From Spectribacter hydrogenoxidans (lineage in GTDB: Bacteria; Pseudomonadota; Gammaproteobacteria; Nevskiales; Salinisphaeraceae): a DNA stretch of 64,000 nt. Made by a program: the position numbers and the translations under genes. The stretch spans positions 248,001 through 312,000 of the forward strand of contig NZ_JAVRIB010000001.1 in assembly GCF_031846275.1 (NCBI RefSeq), in the 5' to 3' direction. The notes under the pieces were generated by a model. The model worked only from the letters and a program-made list of their open reading frames with translations, did not search any database and was not told the DNA's origin. Positions within the stretch are counted from its first letter, which is position 1, and each line of letters begins with the position of its first letter. Of this stretch, positions 8,240-17,312 are shown in pieces.

Positions 8240-9046
8240 ATGAATCAGACCTCGCCCACCCGCATTGCCATCACCGGCGCCGGCAGCGGTCTCGGTCGCG
8301 CCATTGCCCTTCGCTATGCCCGCGACGGCGCCCGGGTTGCGGTCACCGACATCGACCCCGAGCGCGCCGACGCCGTGGCCGGGGAGGTTGAGGCCGCTGG
8401 CGGCGAAAGCCTGGCCCGCGCGCTGGACACCCGGAACGAGGCCGACTACGCCGCGCTGGTCGATGCCCTGACTGCGGCCTGGGGCGGCGTGGATGTCTGG
8501 GTGAATAACGCCGGGGTGGCCGCGGCCGGGACGGTGGCCGATACCCCGGAGGACGACTGGCGCTGGCTGATCGACATCAACCTGATGGGTGTGGTCAACG
8601 GCTGCCGTCACGCGCTGCCGCTGGTGCGGGCGTCGCGGGGCCACGTGGTGAATGTGGCCTCGTTCGCCGCCATCGCCTCATCGCCGGGGATGGCAGCCTA
8701 CAACGTCGTCAAGGCGGGGGTGCTGTCGCTGTCGGAAACCCTGCGCGGCGAGGAGTACGACCGCGGCGTCGGCGTCAGCGTGGTCTGCCCGGCCTTTTTC
8801 CAGACCAATCTGATGGATAACTTCCGCACCCATCACCCCCGGCAGCAGCAGGTGCTGCGCAAGCTCATGGAACGCAGCCCGATCACCGCCGACGACGTGG
8901 CCGAGGCGGTGCATGCCGCCGTGGCCGGCGGGCGCTTCATGGTGATTCCCAACGCCACCGAACGGCGGCAGTATTGGTTCAAGCGGCTCACGCCGGAAGG
9001 ATTTTTCCGGGCGGTGCTCAAGGCCACGCGCGGCTTCACGCAATAG
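8240..9046 (+). CDS. SDR family oxidoreductase
   Basis: A 268-residue short-chain dehydrogenase with TGAGSGLG at 9-16, the Asp of VAVTDID that favours NAD(H), NNAGVAAAG, catalytic Ser in VASFAAIAS and YNVVK. The C-terminal extension TERRQYWFKRLTPEGFFRAVLK is seen in SDRs of lipid metabolism. It is the first gene of a rightward pair, 10 bases upstream of a saccharopine-dehydrogenase-like gene, and shares its promoter region with the acyl-CoA dehydrogenase block. It probably acts on fatty alcohols, hydroxyacyl groups or sterol-like substrates; the precise substrate is unknown. Confidence 0.88.
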   Translation: MNQTSPTRIAITGAGSGLGRAIALRYARDGARVAVTDIDPERADAVAGEVEAAGGESLARALDTRNEADYAALVDALTAAWGGVDVWVNNAGVAAAGTVADTPEDDWRWLIDINLMGVVNGCRHALPLVRASRGHVVNVASFAAIASSPGMAAYNVVKAGVLSLSETLRGEEYDRGVGVSVVCPAFFQTNLMDNFRTHHPRQQQVLRKLMERSPITADDVAEAVHAAVAGGRFMVIPNATERRQYWFKRLTPEGFFRAVLKATRGFTQ

Positions 9047-9056
9047 GAACGCGGCA

Positions 9057-10121
9057 ATGTCGAACAAGCAGTGGATGATCTACGGGGCCAACGGCTATAC
9101 CGGCGAACTGATCGCCCGCGAGGCGAGCCGGCAGGGACTCACCCCGATACTGGCCGGCCGCAACGCGGCGGCGGTGGCGGCGCTGGGCGAGGAACTGGGG
9201 CTGGCGCACCGCGCCTTCGGGCTGGATGACCCCATCGCCCTGGCCGGCGAGCTGGCCGAGGTGGACGTGCTGCTGCATTGCGCCGGGCCGTTCTCGGCGA
9301 CCTCGGCCCCGATGGTCGAGGCCTGCATTACCAGCGGTACGCATTATCTGGACATCACCGGCGAAATCGCGGTGTTCGAGCACGCCTTCAGCCAGCACTG
9401 GCTGGCCCGCGAGGCCGGCGTAGCGCTGTGCCCGGGCGTGGGATTCGACGTGATTCCCACCGACTGCGTGGCCGCCCATCTGGCCGACGTTCTGCCGGAC
9501 GCCACCCGGCTGACCCTGGGCTTCGATTCCCGGTCCGGCATGTCGCCGGGCACGGCCAAATCCTCGGTGGAGGGTCTCGCCGGGGGTGGCAAGGTGCGCA
9601 AGGGCGGGGGCATCACCACCGTGCCGCTGGCCTTCGGCGTGCGCCGCATCGACTTCGGCGACGGCGAGAAACTGGCCATGACCATTCCCTGGGGCGACGT
9701 GGCCACCGCCTGGTACACCACCGGTATTCCCGACATCGAGGTCTACATCCCCGCGTCACCGGGTCTGGTGAAGAAGGTCAAGCGCCTCAACTGGGTACGC
9801 CCGGTGCTCGGGTTGTCACCGGTGCAGGCGTTTCTCAAGGGGCAGGTCGGCAAGCGGGTTACCGGGCCCGACGCCGCCACCCGCGAGCGGCAGCCCACGT
9901 TCGTCTGGGGTGAAGCGGTCAACGCCAGGGGCGACACCCGTGTGGCCCGGGTGAAGACTGCCAACGGCTACACCGTCACTATCGACGGCGCCATCGCGGT
10001 CAGCCGGCACCTGATGGACAACGAGGTCGAGGGCGGGGCCTACACCCCGTCCAAGCTGGTGGACAAGGATCTGGTGACGCGCCTGCCGGGCAGTAGCGAA
10101 CTGACCATTGACAACGCCTGA
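9057..10121 (+). CDS. Saccharopine dehydrogenase-like NADP-binding protein
   Basis: A 354-residue protein with an N-terminal Rossmann fold, MIYGANGYTGELIAREA (7-23), followed by AGRNAAAVAAL and LLHCAGPFS, the pattern of the saccharopine dehydrogenase NADP-binding family and of trans-acting enoyl reductases. The region CPGVGFDVIPTDCVAAHLA is conserved in this group. These proteins act in polyketide, lipid or unknown redox chemistry and are not lysine-pathway enzymes. It is co-transcribed with the SDR just upstream and convergent with lpdA, separated by only 12 bases. Confidence 0.85.
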   Translation: MSNKQWMIYGANGYTGELIAREASRQGLTPILAGRNAAAVAALGEELGLAHRAFGLDDPIALAGELAEVDVLLHCAGPFSATSAPMVEACITSGTHYLDITGEIAVFEHAFSQHWLAREAGVALCPGVGFDVIPTDCVAAHLADVLPDATRLTLGFDSRSGMSPGTAKSSVEGLAGGGKVRKGGGITTVPLAFGVRRIDFGDGEKLAMTIPWGDVATAWYTTGIPDIEVYIPASPGLVKKVKRLNWVRPVLGLSPVQAFLKGQVGKRVTGPDAATRERQPTFVWGEAVNARGDTRVARVKTANGYTVTIDGAIAVSRHLMDNEVEGGAYTPSKLVDKDLVTRLPGSSELTIDNA

Positions 10122-10133
10122 GGGCGCCCGTCA

Positions 10134-11930
10134 TCAGCCTCGTTTGGGCAGGTACAGGTCGGTGAGCGTGCCCAGGGAGGCCTCGGCCGCCATGCCCACG
10201 GTCTCCGAGAGCGTCGGGTGGGCATGCACGGTCAGGGCAATGTCCTCGGCGTCCGCGCCCATTTCAATGGCCAGACCCAGTTCGGCAATCAGTTCGCCCG
10301 CCCCCGGCCCCACGGCACCGGCGCCGACCACCCGGCCGGTCTCGCCGTCGAACAGAATCTTGGTCAGCCCCTCGTCGACGCCCATGCCCAGGGCCCGGCC
10401 GCTGGCCGCCCAGGGGAAGCTGCCCTTTTCCACCGCGATGCCGTCGGCCTTGGCCTGTTTCTCGGTCACCCCGACCCAGGCCACTTCCGGATCGGTGTAG
10501 ACCACGGAGGGAATCCCGATGGCGTCGAAACCGGCCTTGTGTCCGGCGGCCACTTCCGCCGCCACCTTGCCCATGTGGCTGGCGCGGTGGGCCAGTTGTG
10601 GCTCCCCGGTAATATCACCGATGGCGAAGATGTGGCCGACATTGGTCCGGCACTGGGCATCAACGGCAATGAAACCGCGCTCGTCGACGGCAACGCCGGC
10701 GGCATCGGCGCCGATGCGCCCGCCGTTGGGCCGCCGGCCGACCGCCACCAGCACCCGGTCATAGCGCTCGGAATCCGGCGCATCCTTGCCCTCGAAGGAC
10801 ACGGTCAGGGACTTCGGATTGGCCTTCACCCCGGTGACTTTCGTGCTGGTCCACAAGTGCCGGCAGCGCTGCGCCATGCGCCTGGCCAGCGGCTTGACCA
10901 GATCGCGGTCGGCGCCCGGAATCAGGTCCGGCGTCATCTCCACCACATCCACCTTGCAGCCAAGGGAGGCGTAGACGTTGGCCATTTCCAGCCCGATGAT
11001 GCCGCCGCCAATCACCAGCAGACTGTCGGGCAGGGCGGTCGGCGACAGGGCGCCGGTGGAGGTCACGATGCGCTCGTCCTCGGGCACATCCGGCAGCATC
11101 ACCGCTTCCGACCCGGCCGCCACGATCGCGTGGGCAAAGCTCAGGTGCTGCGTCTCGCCCCCGTGTTCGATGGCCACGCGGTGTGCATCCTCGAAGCGGG
11201 CCGTGCCCTGCAGGACCCGGACCTTGCGCTTCTTCGCCAGCCCGACCAGACCGCCGGTCAACCGTTCGACCACCGACGTCTTCCAGGACATGAGCTTGTC
11301 GAGCTCGATTTCCGGCTTACCGAAAAGAATGCCCTTGTCAGCCATGACGGCGGCGTCATCCACCACCTTGGCGGCGTGCAACAGCGCCTTCGAGGGAATG
11401 CAGCCGACATTCAGGCAAACGCCGCCGAGCGCGGGGTAGCGTTCCACCAGCACCACGTCGAGACCGAGATCGGCGGCGCGGAAGGCCGCGGTGTAGCCGC
11501 CGGGCCCGGCGCCGAGGACGATCAGGTCGCAGTCGGGCGCACCTTCGGCGCTCGTTTCGTGTTTCCTGTTTTGAGTTTCCTGTTGGGTGCTGGCGCGTGG
11601 CGCTACCGGAGCCGCCGCTGACTGGTTTTCCTTGTCTTTGTTCTTGCCTGCGTCATCGGCGGAATCTGCGGTTTCTTTTTCTTCTGCACCGCCACCGCTG
11701 TCCTCCAGGACAACAATCACGTCGCCCTCGCCAACCTTGTCGCCTTCCGCAACCCTGACCTCGGCGATTCTGCCGGCAGACGTGGCCGGAACCTCCATGG
11801 TGGCCTTGTCGGATTCGAGCGTGATCAGCGGCTGCTCTTCCGCTACCTCGTCGCCCACCGCCACCAGTACCTCGATAACCTCGACAGCATCGAAATCACC
11901 AATGTCCGGAACCTTGATTTCCTGGCTCAT
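10134..11930 (-). CDS. lpdA: Dihydrolipoyl dehydrogenase (E3) with N-terminal lipoyl domain
   Basis: The E3 subunit that reoxidises dihydrolipoamide in the pyruvate dehydrogenase complex. Residues 1-77 are a lipoyl domain with the modified Lys at ESDKATMEV (K42); residues 78-133 are an Ala/Glu/Lys linker; the flavoprotein starts with GAGPGG (140-145) and has the redox disulfide C172-x4-C177 in CLNVGCIPSK, a second NAD-binding GGGIIGLE and the C-terminal HAHPTLSE His-Glu couple. At 598 residues it is about 125 longer than plain E3, as in Neisseria and related PDH-type E3 enzymes. The linker peptide ASTQQETQN resembles one in AceF. It follows aceF on the same strand after 88 bases. Confidence 0.97.
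   Translation of the reverse strand: MSQEIKVPDIGDFDAVEVIEVLVAVGDEVAEEQPLITLESDKATMEVPATSAGRIAEVRVAEGDKVGEGDVIVVLEDSGGGAEEKETADSADDAGKNKDKENQSAAAPVAPRASTQQETQNRKHETSAEGAPDCDLIVLGAGPGGYTAAFRAADLGLDVVLVERYPALGGVCLNVGCIPSKALLHAAKVVDDAAVMADKGILFGKPEIELDKLMSWKTSVVERLTGGLVGLAKKRKVRVLQGTARFEDAHRVAIEHGGETQHLSFAHAIVAAGSEAVMLPDVPEDERIVTSTGALSPTALPDSLLVIGGGIIGLEMANVYASLGCKVDVVEMTPDLIPGADRDLVKPLARRMAQRCRHLWTSTKVTGVKANPKSLTVSFEGKDAPDSERYDRVLVAVGRRPNGGRIGADAAGVAVDERGFIAVDAQCRTNVGHIFAIGDITGEPQLAHRASHMGKVAAEVAAGHKAGFDAIGIPSVVYTDPEVAWVGVTEKQAKADGIAVEKGSFPWAASGRALGMGVDEGLTKILFDGETGRVVGAGAVGPGAGELIAELGLAIEMGADAEDIALTVHAHPTLSETVGMAAEASLGTLTDLYLPKRG
11552..11604. repeat. GAAAC-rich repeat inside the lpdA linker region
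   Basis: Read on the coding strand this stretch holds CGCCAGCACCCAACAGGAAAC followed by further GGAAAC and ACGAAAC units. It aligns at about 23 of 28 bases with the stretch in aceF at 12961-13011, and its GAAAC units match the intergenic stretch at 11970-11993. It encodes the flexible linker after the lipoyl domain. Confidence 0.6.
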
Positions 11931-11969
11931 CGCTCAGCCATTTCCAATGCCACGCTGATCGGCGCAGCG

Positions 11970-11993
11970 AACATGAAACACGAAACATGAAAC
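11970..11993. repeat. Intergenic GAAAC units between aceF and lpdA
   Basis: Three closely spaced units, ATGAAAC, ACGAAAC, ATGAAAC, lie in the 88-base space between aceF and lpdA. The same AACACGAAAC word occurs inside the lpdA linker. No promoter or terminator is recognisable here, so the units may be a simple-sequence relic rather than a control site. Confidence 0.55.
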
Positions 11994-12018
11994 CCGCAAC
12001 GGCATCGCGCAGCGATGC

Positions 12019-13344
12019 TCACAGCAACAGCTTGCGGATGTCACCCAGCACTTCCGCCAGGAAACCGGTGATGCGGGCCGCCACGGCGCCGTCAATCACC
12101 CGGTGGTCGTAGGACAGCGATAGCGGCAGCATCAGGCGTGGCACGAACTCGCTGCCGTTCCACACCGGCTGCATTGCCGCGCGGGACACGCCGAGAATCC
12201 CTACCTCGGGCGAGTTGACGATGGGCGTGAACGCCGTGCCGCCGATGCCGCCCAGGCTGGAGATGGAGAAACAGCCACCCTGGAGGTCCGCGCCTTTCAG
12301 CTTGCCGTTGCGGGCCCGGTCCGACACTTCGCTCAGCTCGTGGGCGAGATCGAACACGCCCTTGTTCAGCACGTCCCGGATCACCGGCACCACCAGCCCG
12401 TTGTCGGTGTCCACCGCCACGCCCACGTTGTAGTAGTGCTTGCGAATGATGTGTTCACCGTCGGCGGCCAGCGCACTGTTGAGATCCGGAAATTCCGCCA
12501 GGGTGACGCCGGCCGCCTTGAGCAGGAACGCCAGCATCGTCAGCTTGACCCCTTCGCTTTCGGCCCGCGACTTCTGATTCTTGCGGAAGGCTTCGAGGTC
12601 GGTGATGTCGGCCTGGTCGAACTGGGTGACATGCGGAATGCGCAGCCAGCTGGCATGCAGGGCCTTCGCCGACAGCTTGCGGATGCGGGACAGCGCGACC
12701 GTTTCGGTCTCGCCGAACTGCGAGAAGTCCACGTCCGGCTGCGCCGGCAGACCGGATGCGGCAGCGGGCGTGGCGCCCGCACCGGAGACCGCCTGCTTCA
12801 CGAACTGCTGGACGTCCTCCTTGCGGATGCGGTTCTTGGGGCCCGTGCCCTCCACCCGGGACAGATCGACGCCCAGTTCGCGGGCGAACTTGCGAACGGC
12901 CGGGGAGGCGTGGGCCGCTTTGCCGGGGGCGGAGGGCCGGGCGTCGACACCATCGGCGGTTTCACGCGATGCGTTCCGGGTTTCGGGTTGGCTACTGGCG
13001 GGTGGCGTTGTCGCCTCCTGCTCGGCCGCGCTTGCCCGGCCGCTATCGCTCGCCTTCTCATCGGCATCTTCGGCAGCATCTGCGATGCCTTCGTCTTCCG
13101 CATCGCCACCGCTGTCCTCGAGGATCACGATCACGTCGCCCTCGGCGACCTTGTCGCCTTCCTTCACGCGGACCTCGGCCACCTTGCCGGCGGCCGTGGC
13201 CGGGACTTCCATGGTCGCCTTGTCCGATTCCAGCGTGATCAGCGGCTGCTCATTCTCGATCGCGTCGCCAGCCGACACCAGGACTTCAATCACCTCGACA
13301 GCGTCGAAGTCCCCAATGTCCGGCACCCTGATTTCCGTGCTCAT
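12019..13344 (-). CDS. aceF: Dihydrolipoamide acetyltransferase (E2) of pyruvate dehydrogenase
   Basis: A 441-residue E2 with a single lipoyl domain (1-77; K42 in ESDKATMEV), a long acidic then Ala/Pro/Ser linker, the peripheral subunit-binding domain around 145-180 (SPAVRKFARELGVDLSRVEG) and the acetyltransferase domain with the active-site SYDHRVIDGA (His414, Asp418). E. coli AceF has three lipoyl domains; here one is on E2 and another on E3. The lipoyl domains of E2 and E3 are almost identical over the first 50 residues, so one was copied from the other. It lies between aceE and lpdA on the minus strand. Confidence 0.97.
   Translation of the reverse strand: MSTEIRVPDIGDFDAVEVIEVLVSAGDAIENEQPLITLESDKATMEVPATAAGKVAEVRVKEGDKVAEGDVIVILEDSGGDAEDEGIADAAEDADEKASDSGRASAAEQEATTPPASSQPETRNASRETADGVDARPSAPGKAAHASPAVRKFARELGVDLSRVEGTGPKNRIRKEDVQQFVKQAVSGAGATPAAASGLPAQPDVDFSQFGETETVALSRIRKLSAKALHASWLRIPHVTQFDQADITDLEAFRKNQKSRAESEGVKLTMLAFLLKAAGVTLAEFPDLNSALAADGEHIIRKHYYNVGVAVDTDNGLVVPVIRDVLNKGVFDLAHELSEVSDRARNGKLKGADLQGGCFSISSLGGIGGTAFTPIVNSPEVGILGVSRAAMQPVWNGSEFVPRLMLPLSLSYDHRVIDGAVAARITGFLAEVLGDIRKLLL
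12961..13011. repeat. GAAAC-type repeat inside the aceF linker region
   Basis: On the coding strand this begins CGCCACCCGCCAGTAGCC, then AACCCGAAAC, and corresponds to the repeat in the lpdA linker. The encoded peptides, ASSQPETRNASRET here and ASTQQETQNRKHET in lpdA, keep the same frame. Either a mobile short repeat landed twice or the linker was copied along with the lipoyl domain. Confidence 0.55.
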
Positions 13345-13361
13345 CGCGAAACTCTTGTTGT

Positions 13362-13436
13362 AACCGCAAAGGGCGCAAAAGACGCAGAGAAAACCTTACG
13401 CATCAGCAGAAACCTCACTTCGCGACCTTTGCGGTT
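13362..13436. repeat. Intergenic inverted repeat (copy 2)
   Basis: AACCGCAAAGG (13362-13372) is repeated in inverse at 13426-13436, framing the space between aceE and aceF. Inside are GGGCGCAAAAGACGCA and CTTCGCGACC, words shared with the structure at 4303-4360. It belongs to the same GCAAAG-type palindrome family but is a longer, less perfect example. Confidence 0.75.
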
Positions 13437-13467
13437 GGCGATTTCTGTCGTTCCGGTACCGGCACGC

Positions 13468-16206
13468 TCAGACCGTCACCGGCTCGGGCTTGTCGGGATC
13501 GATGCCGTACTTGCGGATCGCTTCGGCCACGGTGCTGCGTTCGACTTCCCCGGCATCGGCCAGCGCCTTGAGGGCGGTGACGGTAATCCAGCGCCGATCC
13601 ACTTCGAAGTGGTTGCGCAGGGCCTCGCGGGTATCCGACCGACCGTAGCCGTCAGTGCCCAGCGTGTAATAGGGCATGGGCACGAATGGCCGGATCAGAT
13701 CAGCGTAGGCCTTCATGTAATCGGTAGCCGCCACCGCCGGCCCCGCCGCCTCGGCCAGGCACTGGGCGACATAGCTGGCGCGGGGTTCTTCCTCCGGATG
13801 CAGCGTGTTCCAGCGTTCCGCGGCCAGGCCGTCGCGGCGAAGTTCGCCGAAGCTGGGCACGCTCCAGACGTCCGCCGCGACCTTCCAGTCCTCGGCCAGC
13901 ATATCCACCGCAGCAATCGATTCGCGCAGGATGGTGCCGGAGCCCAGCAGCTGCACCCGCGTCTTGAGGCGCTTGTCACCCTCCGAGAAGCGGTACATGC
14001 CGCGGACGATGCCGTCCGCCACGCCCTCCGGCAAAGCCGGATGCTCGTAGTTCTCGTTCATCACGGTGAGGTAGTAGTACACATCCTCGTGCTCGACGAA
14101 CATGCGCCGCATACCGTCATGCACGATCACCGCCAGCTCGTAGGCGAAGGTCGGGTCGTAGGCGCGGCAGTTGGGGATGGTGTGCATCAGCAGCTGGCTA
14201 TGGCCATCCTGATGCTGCAGGCCTTCGCCGTTCAAGGTGGTGCGCCCGGCAGTGCCGCCCAGCAGGAAGCCGCGGGCCCGCATGTCGCCGGCCGCCCAGC
14301 AGAGATCGCCCACCCGCTGATACCCGAACATCGAGTAGAAGATGTAGAACGGGATCATCGCCACGCCGTGGTTGTAGTACGACGTGCCGGCAGCGATGAA
14401 CGAGGACATCGACCCCGCTTCGGTGATGCCCTCCTCCAGGATCTGGCCGTCCACGGCCTCCTTGTAGTAGGCCAGCTGTTCGGAATCCTCGGGGGTGAAC
14501 AGCTGCCCCACGGGCGAGTAGATCCCCAGTGACCGGAACATGCCTTCCATGCCGAAGGTGCGGGCCTCGTCGGGCACGATCGGCACCACCCGCTTGCCCA
14601 CGTTCCTGTCGCGGGTCAGCAGCTGCAGGATGCGCACGAACGCCATGGTGGTGGACATCTCGCGGCCGCCCGAATCTTGCAGCAGCTTGTCGAAAGTCGA
14701 CAGCGGCGGAATTTCCAGCGTTTCCCAGTCCTGACGGCGCTGCGGCAGGTAGCCACCCAGCGCCTGGCGGCGTTCCTTCAGGTACCGGATCTCCTCGGAG
14801 TCCTCGGCAGGCTTGTAGAACGGGGCCTCCGCGATGTCGTCGTCGGACACCGGAATCTCGAACCGGTCGCGGAATTCCTTGAGCGCGGTTTCGCCCATCT
14901 TCTTCTGCTGATGGGTGATGTTCTGGCCTTCCCCGGCCTCGCCCATGCCGTAGCCCTTGACCGTCTTGGCCAGGATCACGGTGGGGCGACCGCCGGCGTT
15001 GTTCACCGCCTCGTGGTAGGCAGCGTACACCTTGTGCGGGTCGTGGCCGCCGCGGTTGAGCCGGCGGACATCCTCGTCGGACATGGCGGCGACCATGCGC
15101 TCCAGCTCGGGATACTTGCCGAAGAAATGCTTGCGGGTGTAATCCCCGCCATTGGCCTTGTAGGCCTGGTATTCGCCGTCCACCGCCTCGTTCATGCGCT
15201 GGACCAGCTTGCCGTCGTGGTCCTGGGCCAGCAGGCCGTCCCAGAGCGCACCCCAGATCACCTTGATCACGTTCCAGCCGGCGCCGCGGAAAGCGCCCTC
15301 CAGTTCCTGGATGATCTTGGCGTCGCCCCGCACCGGGCCGTCCAGCCGCTGCAGATTGCAGTTGACCACGAAGATCAGGTTGTCCAGCCCCTCGCGGGCG
15401 GCGATGTCGATCGCACCCATGGACTCCGGCTCGTCCATCTCCCCATCGCCGCAGAAGCACCACACCTTGCGGCCCGCTGTGTTGCTGACTCCGCGGTTCT
15501 CCAGGTACTTCATGAAGCGGGCCTGGTAGATGGCAGTGATCGGGCCCAGGCCCATCGACACGGTGGCGAACTGCCAGTAATCGGGCATCAGCCAGGCGTG
15601 GGGATAGCTGGATAGTCCGGTGCCGCCCACTTCGGCGCGGAAATTGTGCAGCTGATCCTCGTCCAGCCGGCCCTCCAGGAACGACCGGGCGTAGATGCCC
15701 GGGGCCGAGTGTCCCTGGATGTAGACCAGATCCCCGCCGTGATCGTCACTGGGCGCATGCCAGAAATGGTTGAAGCCCACGTCGTAGAGCGTGGCCGCAG
15801 AGGCGAAACTGGCGATGTGGCCCCCCACGCCCTCGTGGTGGCGGTTGGCCTGAACCACCATGGCCATGGCATTCCAGCGGATGATGGAGCGGATGCGCCA
15901 TTCCACCGCCGGATCGCCGGGCGAACGGGCCTCGCGGTGTGCAGGGATGGTGTTGATGTAGGCCGTGTAAGGCGAAAACGGGATGTAGGCGCCGGAGCGG
16001 CGGGACTTCTCGATCAGCGCTTCCAGTAGCTGATGGGCCCGGGCCGGCCCCTCGACTTCGATCACCGCCTCCAGTGCGGCCAGCCACTCCCCGGTTTCTT
16101 CGGGATCGATATCCTGATCCGGCAGGATATCGCGGGACGGCGGCATTGTTTGGGTCATGTCACGCGCGCGGCTCACGCCGTCACTGGGTAGGATCAGGTC
16201 GCTCAC
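13468..16206 (-). CDS. aceE: Pyruvate dehydrogenase E1, homodimeric type
   Basis: A 912-residue thiamine-diphosphate-dependent E1 that decarboxylates pyruvate and acetylates the E2 lipoyl group. Landmarks are GGHIASFASAATLYDVGFNHF near the N-terminus, the ThDP/Mg motif CGDGEMDEPES followed by NLIFVVNCN, and the family-typical YIPFSPYTAYINTIP. Length matches E. coli AceE (about 887). The start is uncertain: GTG at 16206 gives 16 residues before the ATG at 16158, and neither has a strong ribosome binding site; third positions in the extension look coding. First gene of aceE-aceF-lpdA, divergent from the amidoligase cassette. No PdhR gene is nearby. Confidence 0.96.
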   Translation of the reverse strand: MSDLILPSDGVSRARDMTQTMPPSRDILPDQDIDPEETGEWLAALEAVIEVEGPARAHQLLEALIEKSRRSGAYIPFSPYTAYINTIPAHREARSPGDPAVEWRIRSIIRWNAMAMVVQANRHHEGVGGHIASFASAATLYDVGFNHFWHAPSDDHGGDLVYIQGHSAPGIYARSFLEGRLDEDQLHNFRAEVGGTGLSSYPHAWLMPDYWQFATVSMGLGPITAIYQARFMKYLENRGVSNTAGRKVWCFCGDGEMDEPESMGAIDIAAREGLDNLIFVVNCNLQRLDGPVRGDAKIIQELEGAFRGAGWNVIKVIWGALWDGLLAQDHDGKLVQRMNEAVDGEYQAYKANGGDYTRKHFFGKYPELERMVAAMSDEDVRRLNRGGHDPHKVYAAYHEAVNNAGGRPTVILAKTVKGYGMGEAGEGQNITHQQKKMGETALKEFRDRFEIPVSDDDIAEAPFYKPAEDSEEIRYLKERRQALGGYLPQRRQDWETLEIPPLSTFDKLLQDSGGREMSTTMAFVRILQLLTRDRNVGKRVVPIVPDEARTFGMEGMFRSLGIYSPVGQLFTPEDSEQLAYYKEAVDGQILEEGITEAGSMSSFIAAGTSYYNHGVAMIPFYIFYSMFGYQRVGDLCWAAGDMRARGFLLGGTAGRTTLNGEGLQHQDGHSQLLMHTIPNCRAYDPTFAYELAVIVHDGMRRMFVEHEDVYYYLTVMNENYEHPALPEGVADGIVRGMYRFSEGDKRLKTRVQLLGSGTILRESIAAVDMLAEDWKVAADVWSVPSFGELRRDGLAAERWNTLHPEEEPRASYVAQCLAEAAGPAVAATDYMKAYADLIRPFVPMPYYTLGTDGYGRSDTREALRNHFEVDRRWITVTALKALADAGEVERSTVAEAIRKYGIDPDKPEPVTV

Positions 16207-16295
16207 TCTAACGAAGCCCCGGAGTTTTAGAAACCGCCAGATCGGGTGGTTGCGCTACCATCGCGACTTTCCTGTCCACATCCGGAGACGCCGCC

Positions 16296-17312
16296 GTGTC
16301 GACCAGTCAGCCAGCGGGGCTCGCGCCCGCAACGCCCGAACACTGGCGGGCACCACGGATGGACAACGAGCATGGCCAGCCCCGCCGGGTGGGGGTGGAG
16401 CTGGAGTTCTCCGGACTGGGCATCGAGGCGATCGTGCGCATCGTGAAGTCGGTGCTTGGCGGCGAGATCGATCCGATAAGCCCCTACGAGTACAAGGTGC
16501 GCGACACCGCGCTCGGCGATTTCGGCGTCGAACTGGATTACGCCTACCTGAAGAAGCTGGGCCGCCGCGACCAGCCGGCCGCCGACATCGAGCGGCTGTC
16601 CGAGGATCTGCTGGCGGCGGTGGCCAAGCAGGTCGTGCCGTTCGAGATCGTCGGCCCGCCGGTGCCGATCGAACGGCTGGGCGAGCTGGAACCGCTGATC
16701 GCGGGGCTGCGCAAGGCCGGTGCCCGCGGTACCGACGATTCGCCCATCTACGCTTTCGGCCTGCATCTGAATCCGGAGCTGCCGGGGCTGGATGCTGCCA
16801 CTATCCATGCCTACCTGCGCGCCTTCGCGGTGTTGTTCGACTGGCTGCAGAAAGTCTCGCGGGTGGACATCTCGCGCCGGGTGTTCCCCTACATCCAGCC
16901 GTTTCCCAAGGCCTACGTGGATCGGCTGCTGGAAACCGGCACCCCGAACCTGGCCGAACTGATCGACGATTATCTGGCCCACAACCCCACCCGCAATCGG
17001 GCGCTGGACATGCTGCCGCTGTGGCGGCATCTGGACGCAGCGCGCGTGGACACGGCGATCGACGATCAGCTGGTGAATGCGCGACCGACCCTGCATTACC
17101 GCCTGCCCAACTGCGAAATCGAGAATCCCGACTGGCAGCTGCTCCAGCCCTGGCAGCACTGGCTGGCGGTGGAACATCTGGCCACCGATCCGGCCACGCT
17201 GGACCAGGCCTGCGCCGCCTATCGCGCCCACCGCGACAAGTGGCTGTCGGGTCTGGTGGGCAACTGGGCTGATCAGGCGGGAGAATGGGCGTGGGTACCC
17301 GACGCCCCCTGA
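16296..17312 (+). CDS. Amidoligase family protein (glutamine synthetase fold)
   Basis: A 338-residue member of the putative amidoligase family (COOH-NH2 ligases with a glutamine-synthetase-like active site). RRVGVELEFSGL (30-41) gives the paired metal-binding Glu35 and Glu37; FGVELDYAYLKK (76-87), FGLHLNPELPGLDA and the Arg-rich SRVDISRRVFPYIQPFP follow in family order. Such enzymes are predicted to join amino groups to carboxylates with ATP, forming small amides or isopeptides. GGAG 9 bases before the GTG supports the start. The gene overlaps the amidotransferase by 28 bases. Substrates are unknown; the partner suggests ammonia or a glutamyl compound. Confidence 0.85.
   Translation: MSTSQPAGLAPATPEHWRAPRMDNEHGQPRRVGVELEFSGLGIEAIVRIVKSVLGGEIDPISPYEYKVRDTALGDFGVELDYAYLKKLGRRDQPAADIERLSEDLLAAVAKQVVPFEIVGPPVPIERLGELEPLIAGLRKAGARGTDDSPIYAFGLHLNPELPGLDAATIHAYLRAFAVLFDWLQKVSRVDISRRVFPYIQPFPKAYVDRLLETGTPNLAELIDDYLAHNPTRNRALDMLPLWRHLDAARVDTAIDDQLVNARPTLHYRLPNCEIENPDWQLLQPWQHWLAVEHLATDPATLDQACAAYRAHRDKWLSGLVGNWADQAGEWAWVPDAP

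Noticed and set aside
12340..14532. A 730-codon open frame on the plus strand across aceF and aceE
   Set aside because: It is antisense to two strongly conserved genes. Its translation is His/Gly/Arg-rich with no domain, the usual result of high third-position GC on the opposite strand.
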